Positions 1-9,426 are shown, counted from the first letter of the stretch. The stretch is 64,000 nucleotides of DNA from Mesorhizobium sp. 131-2-1 (GCF_016756535.1 NZ_AP023247.1:5332501-5396500), one strand, 5' to 3'. The notes: generated by a model from the letters alone, not told the origin. Numbers and translations are program-made.

Positions 1-1422
1 CTGGCCGATGCGAGCTTCGAGGTGCGGCCGGGCGAGGTCGTGGCGCTGCTAGGCGAGAACGGCGCCGGCAAGTCGACCGTCTCCAACATCATCGCCGGCT
101 CGACCAAGCTCGATGCCGGCACCATCATCTGGCGGGGGAAGCCCTACTCCCCCGCCAACCCCGCCGCGGCCATCGAGGCCGGTGTCGGCATGATCCATCA
201 GGAATTGAAGCTGCTGCCGGACCTGTCGGTGGCGGAGAATGTCTATGTCGGGCGCCTGCCGATGCGCGGCGGCCGCATCGACCGGGCGACCATGAACGCC
301 AAGGCCTCGGCGCAATTGAAGCGCCTCGGCCTCGACGTCTCACCGGAGCGCAAGGTGCGCACGCTGCGCGTCGCCGCCCAGCAACAGGTCGAGATCGCCA
401 AGGCGCTGACGCTGAATGCCGAGCTGCTGATCCTCGACGAACCGACGGCCGCACTCGGCGGCGAGGAGACGGAACTGCTGTTCCAGCAGATCCGCAAGCT
501 CAAGGCCGAAGGCATGTCCTTCATCTACATCAGCCATCGCCTCGACGAGATCGCGCAAATCGCTGACCGCGTGGTGGTGATGCGCGACGGCCGCATCGTC
601 GCCCGGCACGAGCGCGCCGACATCCCGGTGCGCACCGTGGTCGAGCAGATGGTCGGGCGCAGCGTCGAGCGCATGTTCCCGAAGCTCTCGCCGCCGCGCG
701 ACGAGACGCTGCTCGAGGTCGAGAACTTGTCCTCGCCGGAAAAGAGCTTCAATGCCGTCAGCTTCTCGGTGAAGGCCGGCGAGATCCTCGGCATCGCCGG
801 GTTGATCGGCGCCGGACGCACCGAGCTGGTGCGGGCGATCGCCGGCGCCGACCCGATCTCTTCCGGTGCAGTGCGGGTGGCCGGCCAGCCTGTTCATCTC
901 AGCGGCCCAGCCGCGGCGATCAAGGCCGGCGTGGTGCTGGTACCTGAGGACCGCAAGGCGCAGGGCGTGGTGCTGGAACAGACGATCGGCGAGAACCTGG
1001 CATTCGGCAATTTCGACCATGTCGCGCCGAAGGGCTGGGTGTTTCCAAAGGCAGTGCAAAAGTTTGCCGAGGCCGGCATCTCCCGGCTCGGCGTCAAGGG
1101 AAGACCCAACCAGGCGGTCTCAAAACTTTCCGGCGGCAACCAGCAGAAGGTGATCATCGCCAAATGGGTGTCGCGGCCACCCAAGGTGTTCATCCTGGAC
1201 GAGCCGACGCGCGGCATCGACGTTGGAGCCCGCGCGGCGATCTATGACGTCATCGCCGACCTCGCCCGCTCCGGCATGGCGGTGGTGGTGGTGAGCTCGG
1301 ATCTCGAGGAGGTGCTGGGGCTCTCGCACCGTGTGCTGGTGCTGAGCCGCGGCCGCCAGCGCGGCATCCTCGAGCGCAGCGAAGCCAGCAATGTCGCGGT
1401 CATGGAGCTTGCGACGAGCTGA
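1..1422 (+). CDS. Sugar ABC transporter ATP-binding protein (RbsA/MglA type), 5' truncated by window edge
   Basis: This is the ATPase of a ribose/galactose-type (CUT2) importer, which energises uptake of a monosaccharide or polyol through a membrane permease. The open frame continues to base 1, so the start lies outside the window. Two nucleotide-binding domains are visible. The first has Walker A GENGAGKST near window residues 18-26 and LDEPTAAL as Walker B. The second ends with the signature LSGGNQQK and the Walker B stretch FILDEPTRGID. Tandem domains of this type are diagnostic of the family. A short-chain dehydrogenase pair follows on the same strand after about 130 bases, so the transported substrate is probably oxidised by those enzymes. 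The permease and binding protein would be expected to the left. The substrate cannot be told from sequence. Confidence 0.93.
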   Translation: MADASFEVRPGEVVALLGENGAGKSTVSNIIAGSTKLDAGTIIWRGKPYSPANPAAAIEAGVGMIHQELKLLPDLSVAENVYVGRLPMRGGRIDRATMNAKASAQLKRLGLDVSPERKVRTLRVAAQQQVEIAKALTLNAELLILDEPTAALGGEETELLFQQIRKLKAEGMSFIYISHRLDEIAQIADRVVVMRDGRIVARHERADIPVRTVVEQMVGRSVERMFPKLSPPRDETLLEVENLSSPEKSFNAVSFSVKAGEILGIAGLIGAGRTELVRAIAGADPISSGAVRVAGQPVHLSGPAAAIKAGVVLVPEDRKAQGVVLEQTIGENLAFGNFDHVAPKGWVFPKAVQKFAEAGISRLGVKGRPNQAVSKLSGGNQQKVIIAKWVSRPPKVFILDEPTRGIDVGARAAIYDVIADLARSGMAVVVVSSDLEEVLGLSHRVLVLSRGRQRGILERSEASNVAVMELATS

Positions 1423-1552
1423 GGTCGACGAGAGGAACCCGGGAATCGAAACATTGCGCAGCAGGTGATACCCTCCCAGGCACCGGACCGCGCGGGGCGC
1501 CAACAAAGCGTTGGCGCCCCTTGATTTGGGGAGAGCCGGGAGGAGGGAAGCA

Positions 1553-2320
1553 ATGACCAAACTATTCGATCTTCAGGGCGACGTGGCGCTGGTGACGGGC
1601 GCCGGCAGCGGCATCGGCCAGGCGATCGCCATCGGACTCGCGGAAGCCGGCGCCGACGTCGCCTGCTTCGGCCACAGCTCGAAGGGCGGGCTGGAAGAGA
1701 CCGCGCAAAAGATATCGGAGCTCGGCCGCAAGGCGCTGGTGCTGACCGGCTCGGTGACCTCCGAAAGCGATCTTTCGGCGGCGATCGAGCGCCTGGAGAA
1801 AGAACTCGGCGCGCTCACCATTGCCGTCAACAATGCCGGCATCGCCGGCGCCGAACCTGCCGAGACGCTGCCGCTGGAGAAATGGCAGAAGATCTATGAC
1901 GTCAATGTCAGCGGCGTGTTCCTGTCCTGCCAGGCAGAGGCGCGCGTCATGCTGCCGCGGCGCAAAGGCTCGATCATCAACATCGCCTCGATGTCGGGTT
2001 CGATCGTCAATCGCGGGCTGACGCAGGCGCACTACAATTCCTCGAAGGCCGCCGTCATCCACATGTCGAAGAGCCTCGCCATGGAGTGGGCCGACCGCGG
2101 GTTGCGCGTCAATGTGGTTAGCCCCGGCTATACGCTGACGCCGATGAACAAGCGGCCGGAAGTGGCCGAGCAGATAAAGATCTTCAAGCGCGACACGCCG
2201 ATGGGTCGCATGGCAACGCCGGAAGAAATGGTCGGGCCGACCGTGTTCCTGGCGGCGCGCGCGTCGAGTTTCGTCACCGGCATCGACCTCATCGTCGATG
2301 GCGGCTTCGTCTGCTGGTAG
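1553..2320 (+). CDS. Short-chain dehydrogenase/reductase (SDR)
   Basis: This is a classical SDR oxidoreductase of 255 residues using NAD(P) in the cytoplasm. The cofactor motif TGAGSGIG lies at residues 15-22, NNAG at 93-96, and the catalytic Tyr161 and Lys165 in YNSSK. The frame is open further upstream, but the ATG at 1553 has a strong AGGAGGG ribosome-binding site about 6 bases before it and starts just where SDR homology begins. It sits 9 bases before a second SDR and follows a sugar ABC ATPase, so it probably oxidises an imported sugar, sugar alcohol or derived acid. The exact substrate is unknown. Confidence 0.88.
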   Translation: MTKLFDLQGDVALVTGAGSGIGQAIAIGLAEAGADVACFGHSSKGGLEETAQKISELGRKALVLTGSVTSESDLSAAIERLEKELGALTIAVNNAGIAGAEPAETLPLEKWQKIYDVNVSGVFLSCQAEARVMLPRRKGSIINIASMSGSIVNRGLTQAHYNSSKAAVIHMSKSLAMEWADRGLRVNVVSPGYTLTPMNKRPEVAEQIKIFKRDTPMGRMATPEEMVGPTVFLAARASSFVTGIDLIVDGGFVCW

Positions 2321-2328
2321 GAGAAGAA

Positions 2329-3114
2329 ATGCAGAAGCGTTTTGAGGAAAAGACGGCAGTCGTCACGGGCGCCAGCGGCGGCATCGGCGCGGCCATGGCA
2401 AAGCGCTTCGCAGCGGAAGGCGCCGCGGTGGTCGTCAGCGCCATCGACCCGCGCGTCGACGAAGTCGCCGCCAGCCTCAAGGCATCGGGCGCGAAGGTCG
2501 CCGCGATGCGGATGGACGTGACGAAGAAGGACGAGGTCGCGGCACTCTACGACCTCGCCGAAAAGGAATTCGGCCGCGTCGACATTTCCGTGCAAAACGC
2601 CGGCGTCATCACCATCGCGAAGATCGAGGCGATGACGGAAGCCGAATGGGACAAGGTGATGGCGGTGAACACCAAGGGCGTGTTCCTGTGCTGCCAGGAG
2701 GCGATCGGGCGCATGCGCAAACACGGCGAAGGCGGCCGGCTGATCAACACGGCGTCGGGCCAGGCACGGCAGGGTTTCATCTATACGCCGCACTACGCGG
2801 CCTCGAAGTTCGGCGTCGTCGGCATAACCCAGAGCCTCGCCAAGGAAGTGGCCAAGGAGAAGATCACCGTCAACGCCATCTGTCCGGGCATCATCGACAC
2901 CGACATGTGGGCCTACAACGACAGCGCCTGGGGCAAGCTGCTCGGCGACTACAAGCCCGGCGAGCTGATGGCCGAATGGGTGAAGAACATCCCGATGGGC
3001 CGCGCCGGCAGCGGCGAGGACGTCTCCGGTCTGGTGAGTTTCCTCGCCAGCAACGACGCCGCCTACATCACCGGCCAGACGATCAATGTCGACGGCGGCC
3101 TGATCATGTCGTGA
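2329..3114 (+). CDS. Short-chain dehydrogenase/reductase (SDR)
   Basis: This is a second classical SDR of 261 residues. It shows TGASGGIG at 13-20, a catalytic Ser near 143, Tyr156 and Lys160 in YAASK, and the usual C-terminal GQTINVDGG that closes the fold. An AGGAG site precedes the ATG, and the gene lies 9 bases after the previous SDR, so the two are co-transcribed. Two dissimilar SDRs beside a ribose-type ABC ATPase suggest sequential oxidation steps on one imported polyol or sugar. The sequence resembles sorbitol/xylitol-type SDRs in general form, but I cannot assign the substrate. Confidence 0.87.
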   Translation: MQKRFEEKTAVVTGASGGIGAAMAKRFAAEGAAVVVSAIDPRVDEVAASLKASGAKVAAMRMDVTKKDEVAALYDLAEKEFGRVDISVQNAGVITIAKIEAMTEAEWDKVMAVNTKGVFLCCQEAIGRMRKHGEGGRLINTASGQARQGFIYTPHYAASKFGVVGITQSLAKEVAKEKITVNAICPGIIDTDMWAYNDSAWGKLLGDYKPGELMAEWVKNIPMGRAGSGEDVSGLVSFLASNDAAYITGQTINVDGGLIMS

Positions 3115-3519
3115 GGCCGTCAGATTGCGCCCTGCTCAGTGAGTTTGTGCGTTGCACGACATGAACCTTGGTATATATAATTTCATCCTATGAAACGGCT
3201 TCGGCGCGCCAATGGGCTCGCGAACCGATAATCGGGGTGATGAGCCATCGATGGCGTACATGTCTGAGAACGTCGCAACCGCGGCGATCGATCCGCAGGT
3301 GGCTGCTTCGGCAGTCACTCACCTGATCTCATGACCCGGCCCCGTCCCGCACAGCATCTTCGTCAGATTTGCCATCAACCTGTCGCGCCGATTTCATCGA
3401 CGATTGCGATATGGCGCCGACGCGCTTGCGCAGCGACCGGCTTTTCCAACACAATCATAAAAAGACCAGAAGAAGGGAACGACCGATAATCTTCACCAGA
3501 GCTTGACAGGAGAACAAGC
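3115..3519. other. 405-base intergenic region; no convincing gene
   Basis: No supported gene was found between the SDR pair and the ABC importer. The region holds an AT-rich patch around 3172-3185 running into a palindrome at 3181-3195. Two tiny frames follow the palindrome, ATG 3190 (13 codons) and ATG 3251 (27 codons), without clear ribosome-binding sites. They may be decayed remains of a gene. The importer promoter should lie in the right part; no confident -35/-10 pair could be picked. Confidence 0.5.
3181..3195. promoter_or_regulatory. Short palindrome, possible operator
   Basis: TTTCATCCTATGAAA has 6-base arms around a 3-base spacer in an AT-rich island. It lies about 325 bases before the importer start and about 70 bases after the SDR stop. 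It could be an operator for either transcript, or chance. TTTCA/TGAAA half-sites also recur in the methylamine promoters to the right. Confidence 0.3.
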
Positions 3520-4494
3520 ATGTCACTTCGGAGCATGATTTCGACAGTATCAATGGGAGCCCTGACGCTTGCCTTGGCAAGCGCACTGACACCGGCGGCG
3601 CAAGCGGCCGTGCCTGAATCCAGCGACCCGATCAAGATCGCGCTGTTCGACTGGACCAGCGTCAACCTCAACGCCAAGATCCTCGGCGGCATCCTCGAAA
3701 AGCTCGGCTACACGGTCGAATACCCGACCGCAGATTACCTCTCCAGCCTGACCACCGGCCTCACCAATGGCGACCTCGATGTCGGCTTGGAATACTGGGA
3801 CACGACGGCCGGCGAAGCCATGAAGGCCTCCGACGCCACCGAGCAGACGGAACGGCTGGGCAAGCTCGGCCCCAAGGCCAAGGAGGAATGGTGGTTCCCG
3901 GAATACATGAAGGAAAAATGCCCCGGCCTGCCCAACTGGGAAGCTCTGAAGGACCCGAAATGCGCCGAGGCCTTCTCGACGGCCGAGACAACGCCGAAGG
4001 GCCGCTATCTCGGCGGTCCGGTGACCTGGGAAGGCTTTGACGACGAACGCGTCGAGGCGCTGAAACTGCCCTTCACCGTCATCCATGCCGGCACCGACGC
4101 GGCGATGTTCGCCGAGCTGGACTCCGCCTACCAGCGCAAGGCGCCGATCATGCTGTGGATCTATTCGCCGCACTGGGCGCCGGCCAAATACAAGGGCGAG
4201 TGGGTGCAATTCCCCGAATACACGCCGGAGTGCTACACCGACCCGAAGTGGGGCACCAACCCGGACGCCAAATATGACTGCGGCAAGCCACATGGCGAGA
4301 TCTGGAAATATGCCTGGGGCGGCATGCAGGAGAAGTGGCCGGTCGCCTACAAGGTGGCCAAGGCCTATACGATCGACACCGACGAGCTCAACAAGATGAG
4401 CGGCGACATCGACCTCAACGGCAAGACGCCGGAAGAGGTCGCCGCCGCCTGGATCGCCGCCCACGAAGCCGACTGGAAAGCCTGGGCGCAGTGA
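3520..4494 (+). CDS. tmoX: Betaine/TMAO-type ABC transporter substrate-binding protein (OpuAC/TmoX-like)
   Basis: This is a periplasmic binding protein of 324 residues from the glycine betaine/proline (OpuAC) family, which captures quaternary or methylated amines through a box of aromatic side chains. Residues 1-29 form a signal peptide with a hydrophobic core and an AQA cleavage site. The mature part is rich in Trp and Tyr (for example LEYWDTTAG, WIYSPHWAP), as expected for cation-pi binding. A good AGGAGAA site precedes the ATG. ATPase and permease genes follow. Because tmm, dmm and tdm lie immediately downstream, trimethylamine N-oxide (the TmoX role known from marine bacteria) is the most likely ligand. 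Glycine betaine or choline remain possible, so the symbol is tentative. Confidence 0.72.
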   Translation: MSLRSMISTVSMGALTLALASALTPAAQAAVPESSDPIKIALFDWTSVNLNAKILGGILEKLGYTVEYPTADYLSSLTTGLTNGDLDVGLEYWDTTAGEAMKASDATEQTERLGKLGPKAKEEWWFPEYMKEKCPGLPNWEALKDPKCAEAFSTAETTPKGRYLGGPVTWEGFDDERVEALKLPFTVIHAGTDAAMFAELDSAYQRKAPIMLWIYSPHWAPAKYKGEWVQFPEYTPECYTDPKWGTNPDAKYDCGKPHGEIWKYAWGGMQEKWPVAYKVAKAYTIDTDELNKMSGDIDLNGKTPEEVAAAWIAAHEADWKAWAQ

Positions 4495-4515
4495 TCGTTC
4501 CGGCTGGAAATAGCA

Positions 4516-4541
4516 AGACCCGGCCGGCCATGGCCGGGTCT
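4516..4541 (+). terminator. Intercistronic hairpin between binding protein and ATPase genes
   Basis: This is a perfect 10-base stem, AGACCCGGCC / GGCCGGGTCT, with a 6-base loop and no T-run after it. In ABC operons such a hairpin usually protects the 3' end of the binding-protein message or attenuates transcription, giving more binding protein than ATPase and permease. That role is inferred. Confidence 0.6.
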
Positions 4542-4569
4542 CTACTCCCTATTCCAGAAGGACGCGTGC

Positions 4570-5649
4570 ATGAGCGAAGCGACTGAACCGCAGGCAGCCG
4601 GCGCGCCAAAGGAGACGCGGCCGATCAAGCTCGCCTGCCGCAATGTCTGGAAACTGTTCGGCGCCAATGCCGAGAGCTTCATCCGCGAGCGCAACGGCAA
4701 AGCCAGTCCTGCCGACATGGCCGCGGTCGGGTTGGTTGGCGCGGTGCGCGCCGTCGATCTCGAAATCCGCCAGGGCGAGATTTTCATCATCATGGGGCTG
4801 TCCGGCTCCGGCAAGTCGACGCTGGTGCGCTGCATGTCGCGGCTGGTCGAGCCGAGCCACGGCAAGGTCGAATTCGAAGGCAAGGACCTGCTCAAGATCT
4901 CCGATGCGGCGCTGATCGAGCTGAGGCGCCACCGCATGGGCATGGTGTTCCAGAATTTCGCGCTCTTGCCGCATCTCAACGTGCTCGACAACATCGCCTT
5001 TCCGCTCAGCATCCAGGGGCAGGACCGGGCAACACGCGAGGCGCGCGCCCGCGAGGTGATCGAGCTTGTCGGCCTGCGTGGCCGCGAGCATTTCTATCCA
5101 CGCGAGCTTTCGGGCGGCCAGCAGCAGCGCGTCGGCATCGCCCGCAGCCTCGCCACCAAGCCGGAGATCTGGTTCCTCGACGAGCCGTTCTCGGCGCTCG
5201 ATCCGCTGATCCGACGCGAGATGCAGGATGAGCTGACGCGGCTGCAGACGATGCTGCACAAGACCATCGTCTTCATCACCCATGATTTCGACGAGGCAAT
5301 AAGGCTGGCCGACCGCATCGCCATCATGAAGGATGGCGAGGTCATCCAGACCGGCACGCCGGAGGAACTGGTGGTCAATCCGGCAACCGACTATGTCGCC
5401 GAATTCACCCGCGACGTCGACCGCGCCAAGGTGATCTCGGCAAGGAGCCTAATGCGCGCCTGCGGCGGCGCCGAGCATGGCGGCACGGTTTCGCCCGAAG
5501 CCAAGATCGCCAGCTTCTCTGCCAGCATCGTCGCCGCCGGCAAGCCCTTCGCGGTGGTCAACGGCAGCGGCAAGCCGATCGGCGAGGTGACGCCGCAAGC
5601 GGTGATCGATCTGCTGGCCGGCATCGAGCGCAGCGGGGCTGGCGCATGA
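4570..5649 (+). CDS. Betaine/TMAO-type ABC transporter ATP-binding protein (ProV/OpuAA-like)
   Basis: This 359-residue ATPase powers the importer whose binding protein is encoded just upstream. Walker A GLSGSGKST lies at residues 76-84, the signature LSGGQQQR at 180-187, and Walker B FLDEP at 202-206. The N-terminal extension before Walker A (FGANAESFIRE) and the C-terminal regulatory-like tail after about residue 285 are typical of ProV/OpuAA proteins, which carry CBS-type sensory segments. Its stop overlaps the permease start by 4 bases (ATGA), indicating translational coupling. Given the neighbouring TMA/TMAO genes it is probably part of a TmoVW-type system. Confidence 0.85.
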   Translation: MSEATEPQAAGAPKETRPIKLACRNVWKLFGANAESFIRERNGKASPADMAAVGLVGAVRAVDLEIRQGEIFIIMGLSGSGKSTLVRCMSRLVEPSHGKVEFEGKDLLKISDAALIELRRHRMGMVFQNFALLPHLNVLDNIAFPLSIQGQDRATREARAREVIELVGLRGREHFYPRELSGGQQQRVGIARSLATKPEIWFLDEPFSALDPLIRREMQDELTRLQTMLHKTIVFITHDFDEAIRLADRIAIMKDGEVIQTGTPEELVVNPATDYVAEFTRDVDRAKVISARSLMRACGGAEHGGTVSPEAKIASFSASIVAAGKPFAVVNGSGKPIGEVTPQAVIDLLAGIERSGAGA

Positions 5650-7625
5650 CGGTGACGGCCAGCGCCAGTGAATCCAGGCCGCCGGTCCAGCGATGGCTGA
5701 TGATCTGGGCCCTGGCGCTTCTCGCGGTGCTGGTTGTCTTCCTGCTGCAGGACAGCGTGCCGTGGGCGGTCAATTATCCGGCCGATGCCGTCGTGCCGGT
5801 CGCCGACTGGATCGGCGCGCTGATGAGCTGGATAAAGTCCAACCTGTCCTGGCTGACGCGCTCGATCACCGCCGTGCTCGGCGTGCCGCTCGACTTCGCG
5901 CTCGATCTTCTGGCCAAGAACTTCAAGATCGGCCACGGTCCGGACGCCTTCACCCTGCCGCGCCTGTCCTGGGTCGGCGTCTGCGCGGTGGCGTTCCTCG
6001 CCGGCCGCTCGGCCGGCGGCTGGAAGTTGGGCGTGCTGGTCGGCGGCTGCTTTGCCTATGTCGCGCTATTCGGCCAATGGACCAGCGCGATGCTGACGCT
6101 GGCGCTGATCTCGATCGCGGTGCCGTTCTGCATCGTCACCGGGCTGTTCGTCGGCATCTGGGCCTGGCGGAAGCCCTGGGCCGAGAGGCTCGTCGTCTCC
6201 CCTGCCCTCGATTTGATGCAGACCATTCCGACCTTCGCCTATCTGATCCCGATGCTGCTCCTGTTCGGCAACAGCCCGGTGTCGGCCATGATCGCCACCG
6301 CCATCTTCGCCACGCCGCCGATGGTCAGGGCAACCACGCTCGGCCTGCAGCGCGTGCCGTCCGAGATCGACGAATTCAGCGAGATGGCCGGCTGCACGGC
6401 CAGGCAGAAGCTGTGGCGAGTGCTTCTGCCTTCGGCGCGGCCGACGCTGATGGTCGGCGTCAACCAGGTGATCATGCTGGCGCTCAACATGGTGATCATC
6501 GCCTCGATGATCGGCGCCGGCGGCCTCGGCTACGACGTGCTCCTGGCACTTAGAGCCCTGAAGGTCGGCGAAGCGATGGAGGCCGGCCTCGCCATCGTGG
6601 CTCTGGCTATCGCGCTCGACCGGCTGAGCCAGGCGATCGCCCACAACCATGCGATGGGCCAGACGCATCAGGCGGCGAGCCCGATCTTCTGGCGGCGCTA
6701 TCCCAACCTGACGCTGGCGGTTCTCATCCTTGCCGCCACCACGCTCCTCAGCCTGTTCGTGCCGGCCTTCGCGGCGGTGCCGAAGGCGATGACGCTGACC
6801 ACTGCGCCGCTTTGGAAGGCGGCGGTGAACTGGGTGACGATCAATTTCTTCGACACGATCGAGGCCTTCCGCGTAGCGCTGATCCTCAATGTGCTCAATC
6901 CGGTGCGGGCCTTTTGCGAAGGCTTTCCGTGGCTTGGCGCGGTGTTCCTGCTAGGCCTTGCCGGCTACCAGCTCGGTGGCTTGCGGCTTGCCGCGCTGGT
7001 GGCGGGGCTGACCGGCTTCTGCGCCGTCACCGGGCTTTGGGAAAAGACCATGGCAACGGTCTATCTCTGCGGCATCTCGGCCTTCATCTCATGCCTGATC
7101 GGCATTCCAATAGGTCTTGCCGCCGCGCGCAGCGACCGTTTCGAGAAGATCGTCACGCCGATCATCGACACGCTGCAGGTGTTGCCGTCCTTCTGCTTCA
7201 TCATTCCGGTAGTGATGCTGTTCCGCGTCGGCGACGTCACCGCGATGATCGCAACGATCGCCTTCGCCGTGGTGCCGGCGATACGCTACACCAACCACGG
7301 CATCCGCCAGGTGCCGCCGGCGCTGATCGAGGCGGCGAAGGTCTCCGGCTGCACGCCGCGCCAGACCTTCTTCCGCGTACAGCTGCCGCTGGCGCTGCCC
7401 GAGATCATGCTCGGCGTCAACCAGACCATCCTGATGGCGCTGGCGATGATCATCATCTGCGCCATGGTCGGCACGCGCGATCTCGGCCAGGAAGTGTTCA
7501 TCGCGCTGTCCAAGGCCGATTCCGGCCGCGGCATCGTGGCGGGCCTGGCGATTGCCTTCATCGGCATCGTCGCCGATCGGCTGTTCAATGCCTGGACAGC
7601 GAAGGCCAGGGCGAGGCTGGGCTAA
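5646..7625 (+). CDS. Betaine/TMAO-type ABC transporter permease, duplicated-domain form
   Basis: This inner-membrane permease has 659 residues, about twice the usual ProW length. Two complete permease modules are fused in tandem. Each carries an EAA-type ATPase-contact loop, one near residues 243-275 (EMAGCTARQKLWRVLLPS) and one near 557-590 (AAKVSGCTPRQTFFRVQLP). Many hydrophobic segments surround them. A fused double permease implies that one polypeptide forms the whole channel instead of a homodimer. This architecture is known in TMAO/betaine importers of alphaproteobacteria. It starts inside the end of the ATPase gene. Confidence 0.87.
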   Translation: MTVTASASESRPPVQRWLMIWALALLAVLVVFLLQDSVPWAVNYPADAVVPVADWIGALMSWIKSNLSWLTRSITAVLGVPLDFALDLLAKNFKIGHGPDAFTLPRLSWVGVCAVAFLAGRSAGGWKLGVLVGGCFAYVALFGQWTSAMLTLALISIAVPFCIVTGLFVGIWAWRKPWAERLVVSPALDLMQTIPTFAYLIPMLLLFGNSPVSAMIATAIFATPPMVRATTLGLQRVPSEIDEFSEMAGCTARQKLWRVLLPSARPTLMVGVNQVIMLALNMVIIASMIGAGGLGYDVLLALRALKVGEAMEAGLAIVALAIALDRLSQAIAHNHAMGQTHQAASPIFWRRYPNLTLAVLILAATTLLSLFVPAFAAVPKAMTLTTAPLWKAAVNWVTINFFDTIEAFRVALILNVLNPVRAFCEGFPWLGAVFLLGLAGYQLGGLRLAALVAGLTGFCAVTGLWEKTMATVYLCGISAFISCLIGIPIGLAAARSDRFEKIVTPIIDTLQVLPSFCFIIPVVMLFRVGDVTAMIATIAFAVVPAIRYTNHGIRQVPPALIEAAKVSGCTPRQTFFRVQLPLALPEIMLGVNQTILMALAMIIICAMVGTRDLGQEVFIALSKADSGRGIVAGLAIAFIGIVADRLFNAWTAKARARLG

Positions 7626-7662
7626 AGCCCAAACCGCCGAAACCACCCAAAGGAGAGAGAAT

Positions 7663-8040
7663 ATGACCAGCCGGATAGCCAGCTGCGCCTGCGGCCAATT
7701 GCAGATCCGCTGCCCGCAGGAGCCCGACATCATTTCGCTTTGCCATTGCCTGGACTGTCAGCGGCGGACCGGCAGCCCGTTTGGTATCGCGGCCTTCTTC
7801 GATGCCGCCGCGACCGAGGTCACCGGATCGTCACGGACATTCCAGCGCAACTCCGACAGCGGATTTCCGATCGCGTTCCACTTCTGCGAGACGTGCGGCT
7901 CGACGGTGTTCTGGTATCCCTCGCGCGTGCCGGCGGCGGTCGCCGTTGCCGTCGGCTGTTTTGCCGACCCGTCCTTCCCGGCGCCGACGCGGGCCGTCTA
8001 CGACAAGCGCCGGCACGGCTGGGTCGCCGTGCCTGCCTGA
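7663..8040 (+). CDS. GFA-family (CENP-V/GFA fold) zinc protein
   Basis: This is a 125-residue protein of the glutathione-dependent formaldehyde-activating (GFA) family. Zinc-ligand cysteines are visible as CAC near residues 8-10, CHCLDC at 27-32 and CETCG at 75-79, the usual Mss4-like pattern. The ATG at 7663 has an AGGAGAGAG site. It lies 37 bases after the importer permease and ends just before the convergent tmm gene. Demethylation of TMAO, DMA and N-methylglutamate in this island can release formaldehyde, so a role in formaldehyde handling is attractive. However, most GFA-fold proteins have not been shown to act on formaldehyde, so this is inference. Confidence 0.8.
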   Translation: MTSRIASCACGQLQIRCPQEPDIISLCHCLDCQRRTGSPFGIAAFFDAAATEVTGSSRTFQRNSDSGFPIAFHFCETCGSTVFWYPSRVPAAVAVAVGCFADPSFPAPTRAVYDKRRHGWVAVPA

Positions 8041-8067
8041 TGGCAAACGCACCGAGACGTGAACGCG

Positions 8068-9426
8068 CTACTCCGCCGCGACGCCTTTCACCTCCAGATA
8101 GCTCTCCATGGAATCGTCCAGCGCCTGCAGCCAGGGCGTATGGTGCAGCGGCGCCATGGTGCCGGTCATCAGCGAGCGGTAGGCGTGGTCGCGGAAGCTC
8201 ATGATGTCCTCCACCTTGTGGTGCTCCCACTCCATGAAGGTGTGATTGACCGCCTCGACATCGAAGCCCGGATAGTCTGTCTGGTCCATCAGTTCCTTGG
8301 TGTAGTCGCCCTGGAACCAGATCATCTGTTCGGCGTCTTCCAGCGTCTCCTCGCGCGCGCGCCACTTGGCGCTATGCTCGGCCATCGCCTCGGCGGAAGG
8401 CAGCTTGATGCGGCCCATGATGACGTCGCGCGCGTACCAGGCCTGCGCGTCGAACATGTTGAAGGTGTAGAACTGGTCCTGCATGCCGATGTAGAACAGC
8501 TTCGGATTCTTCTCCCAGACGACGCCCTCATAAAGATCGAGCGGCCACATGCGGTTGGCGGTCTTGAGCTTGAGGTCGTCGGTGAGGAAGGGGAAGGAAT
8601 GCAGGTAGCCGGTGCACAGGATGATGGCGTCGACCTCCTTGGTGGTGCCATCCTTGAAATGCGCGGTCTTGCCGACGACCTTCTGCAGCAGCGGCACTTC
8701 CTTCCAGTTCTCCGGCCATTTGAAGCCCATCGGCTTGGAGCGGTAGCTGGAGGTGATCGATTTGGCGCCGTATTTGTAGCATTGCGAACCAATGTCCTCG
8801 GCCGAGTAGGAACGGCCGATGATCAATATGTCCTTGCCCTTGAACTCCATGGCATCGCGGAAATCGTGGCTGTGCAGGATGCGGCCGTTGAAGGTCGAGA
8901 AGCCTTCGAAATAGGGCACGTTGGGCACCGAGAAATGGCCGGAGGCGACGACGACATTGTCGAACTCTTCCGAGTAGGTGACATCGTTGCTGCGGTCATG
9001 CGCGGTAACGGTGAATTTCTTCGTCGCGTCGGAATAGGTGACCATGCGCACCGGCGTGTTGAAGCGCACCCATTTGCGCACGCCTGACTTTTCGACGCGG
9101 CCCTTGATGTAGTCCCAGAGCACGGCGCGCGGCGGATAGGAAGCGATCGGCCGGCCGAAATGCTCCTCGAACGTGTAGTCGGCGAATTCGAGGCATTCCT
9201 TCGGCCCGTTCGACCAGAGATAGCGGTACATCGAGCCATGCACGGGGTCGCCATGCTCGTCGAGCCCGGTACGCCAGGTGTAGTTCCACAGCCCGCCCCA
9301 GTCGGACTGCTTCTCGAAGCAGACGACTTCCGGAATCTCGGCGCCCTTGTCGGCGGCCGATTTGAAGGCTCGAAGCTGAGCCAAACCCGAGGGTCCAGCT
9401 CCAATGACGGCAACGCGACTGTTCAT
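8068..9426 (-). CDS. tmm: Trimethylamine monooxygenase (flavin-containing)
   Basis: The enzyme oxidises trimethylamine to trimethylamine N-oxide with NADPH and O2, using FAD, in the cytoplasm. The 452-residue length matches bacterial Tmm. The FAD-binding GAGPSG lies at residues 9-14, the FMO fingerprint [11 protein letters not shown] at 179-189, and the NADPH-binding [10 protein letters not shown] at 204-213. The C-terminal region with [16 protein letters not shown] is characteristic of Tmm. It is transcribed away from the XRE-cupin regulator gene. The intergenic region carries the 29-base motif shared with the dmmD and tdm promoters. The rest of the TMA pathway is encoded within the next 23 kb, which strongly supports the assignment. 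Confidence 0.93.
   Translation of the reverse strand: MNSRVAVIGAGPSGLAQLRAFKSAADKGAEIPEVVCFEKQSDWGGLWNYTWRTGLDEHGDPVHGSMYRYLWSNGPKECLEFADYTFEEHFGRPIASYPPRAVLWDYIKGRVEKSGVRKWVRFNTPVRMVTYSDATKKFTVTAHDRSNDVTYSEEFDNVVVASGHFSVPNVPYFEGFSTFNGRILHSHDFRDAMEFKGKDILIIGRSYSAEDIGSQCYKYGAKSITSSYRSKPMGFKWPENWKEVPLLQKVVGKTAHFKDGTTKEVDAIILCTGYLHSFPFLTDDLKLKTANRMWPLDLYEGVVWEKNPKLFYIGMQDQFYTFNMFDAQAWYARDVIMGRIKLPSAEAMAEHSAKWRAREETLEDAEQMIWFQGDYTKELMDQTDYPGFDVEAVNHTFMEWEHHKVEDIMSFRDHAYRSLMTGTMAPLHHTPWLQALDDSMESYLEVKGVAAE

Noticed and set aside
3239-3334. Small frames starting at 3239 and 3251 in the leader of the importer
   Set aside because: No ribosome-binding site, no recognisable motif, and overlapping in different frames. 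Kept only as a possible remnant.
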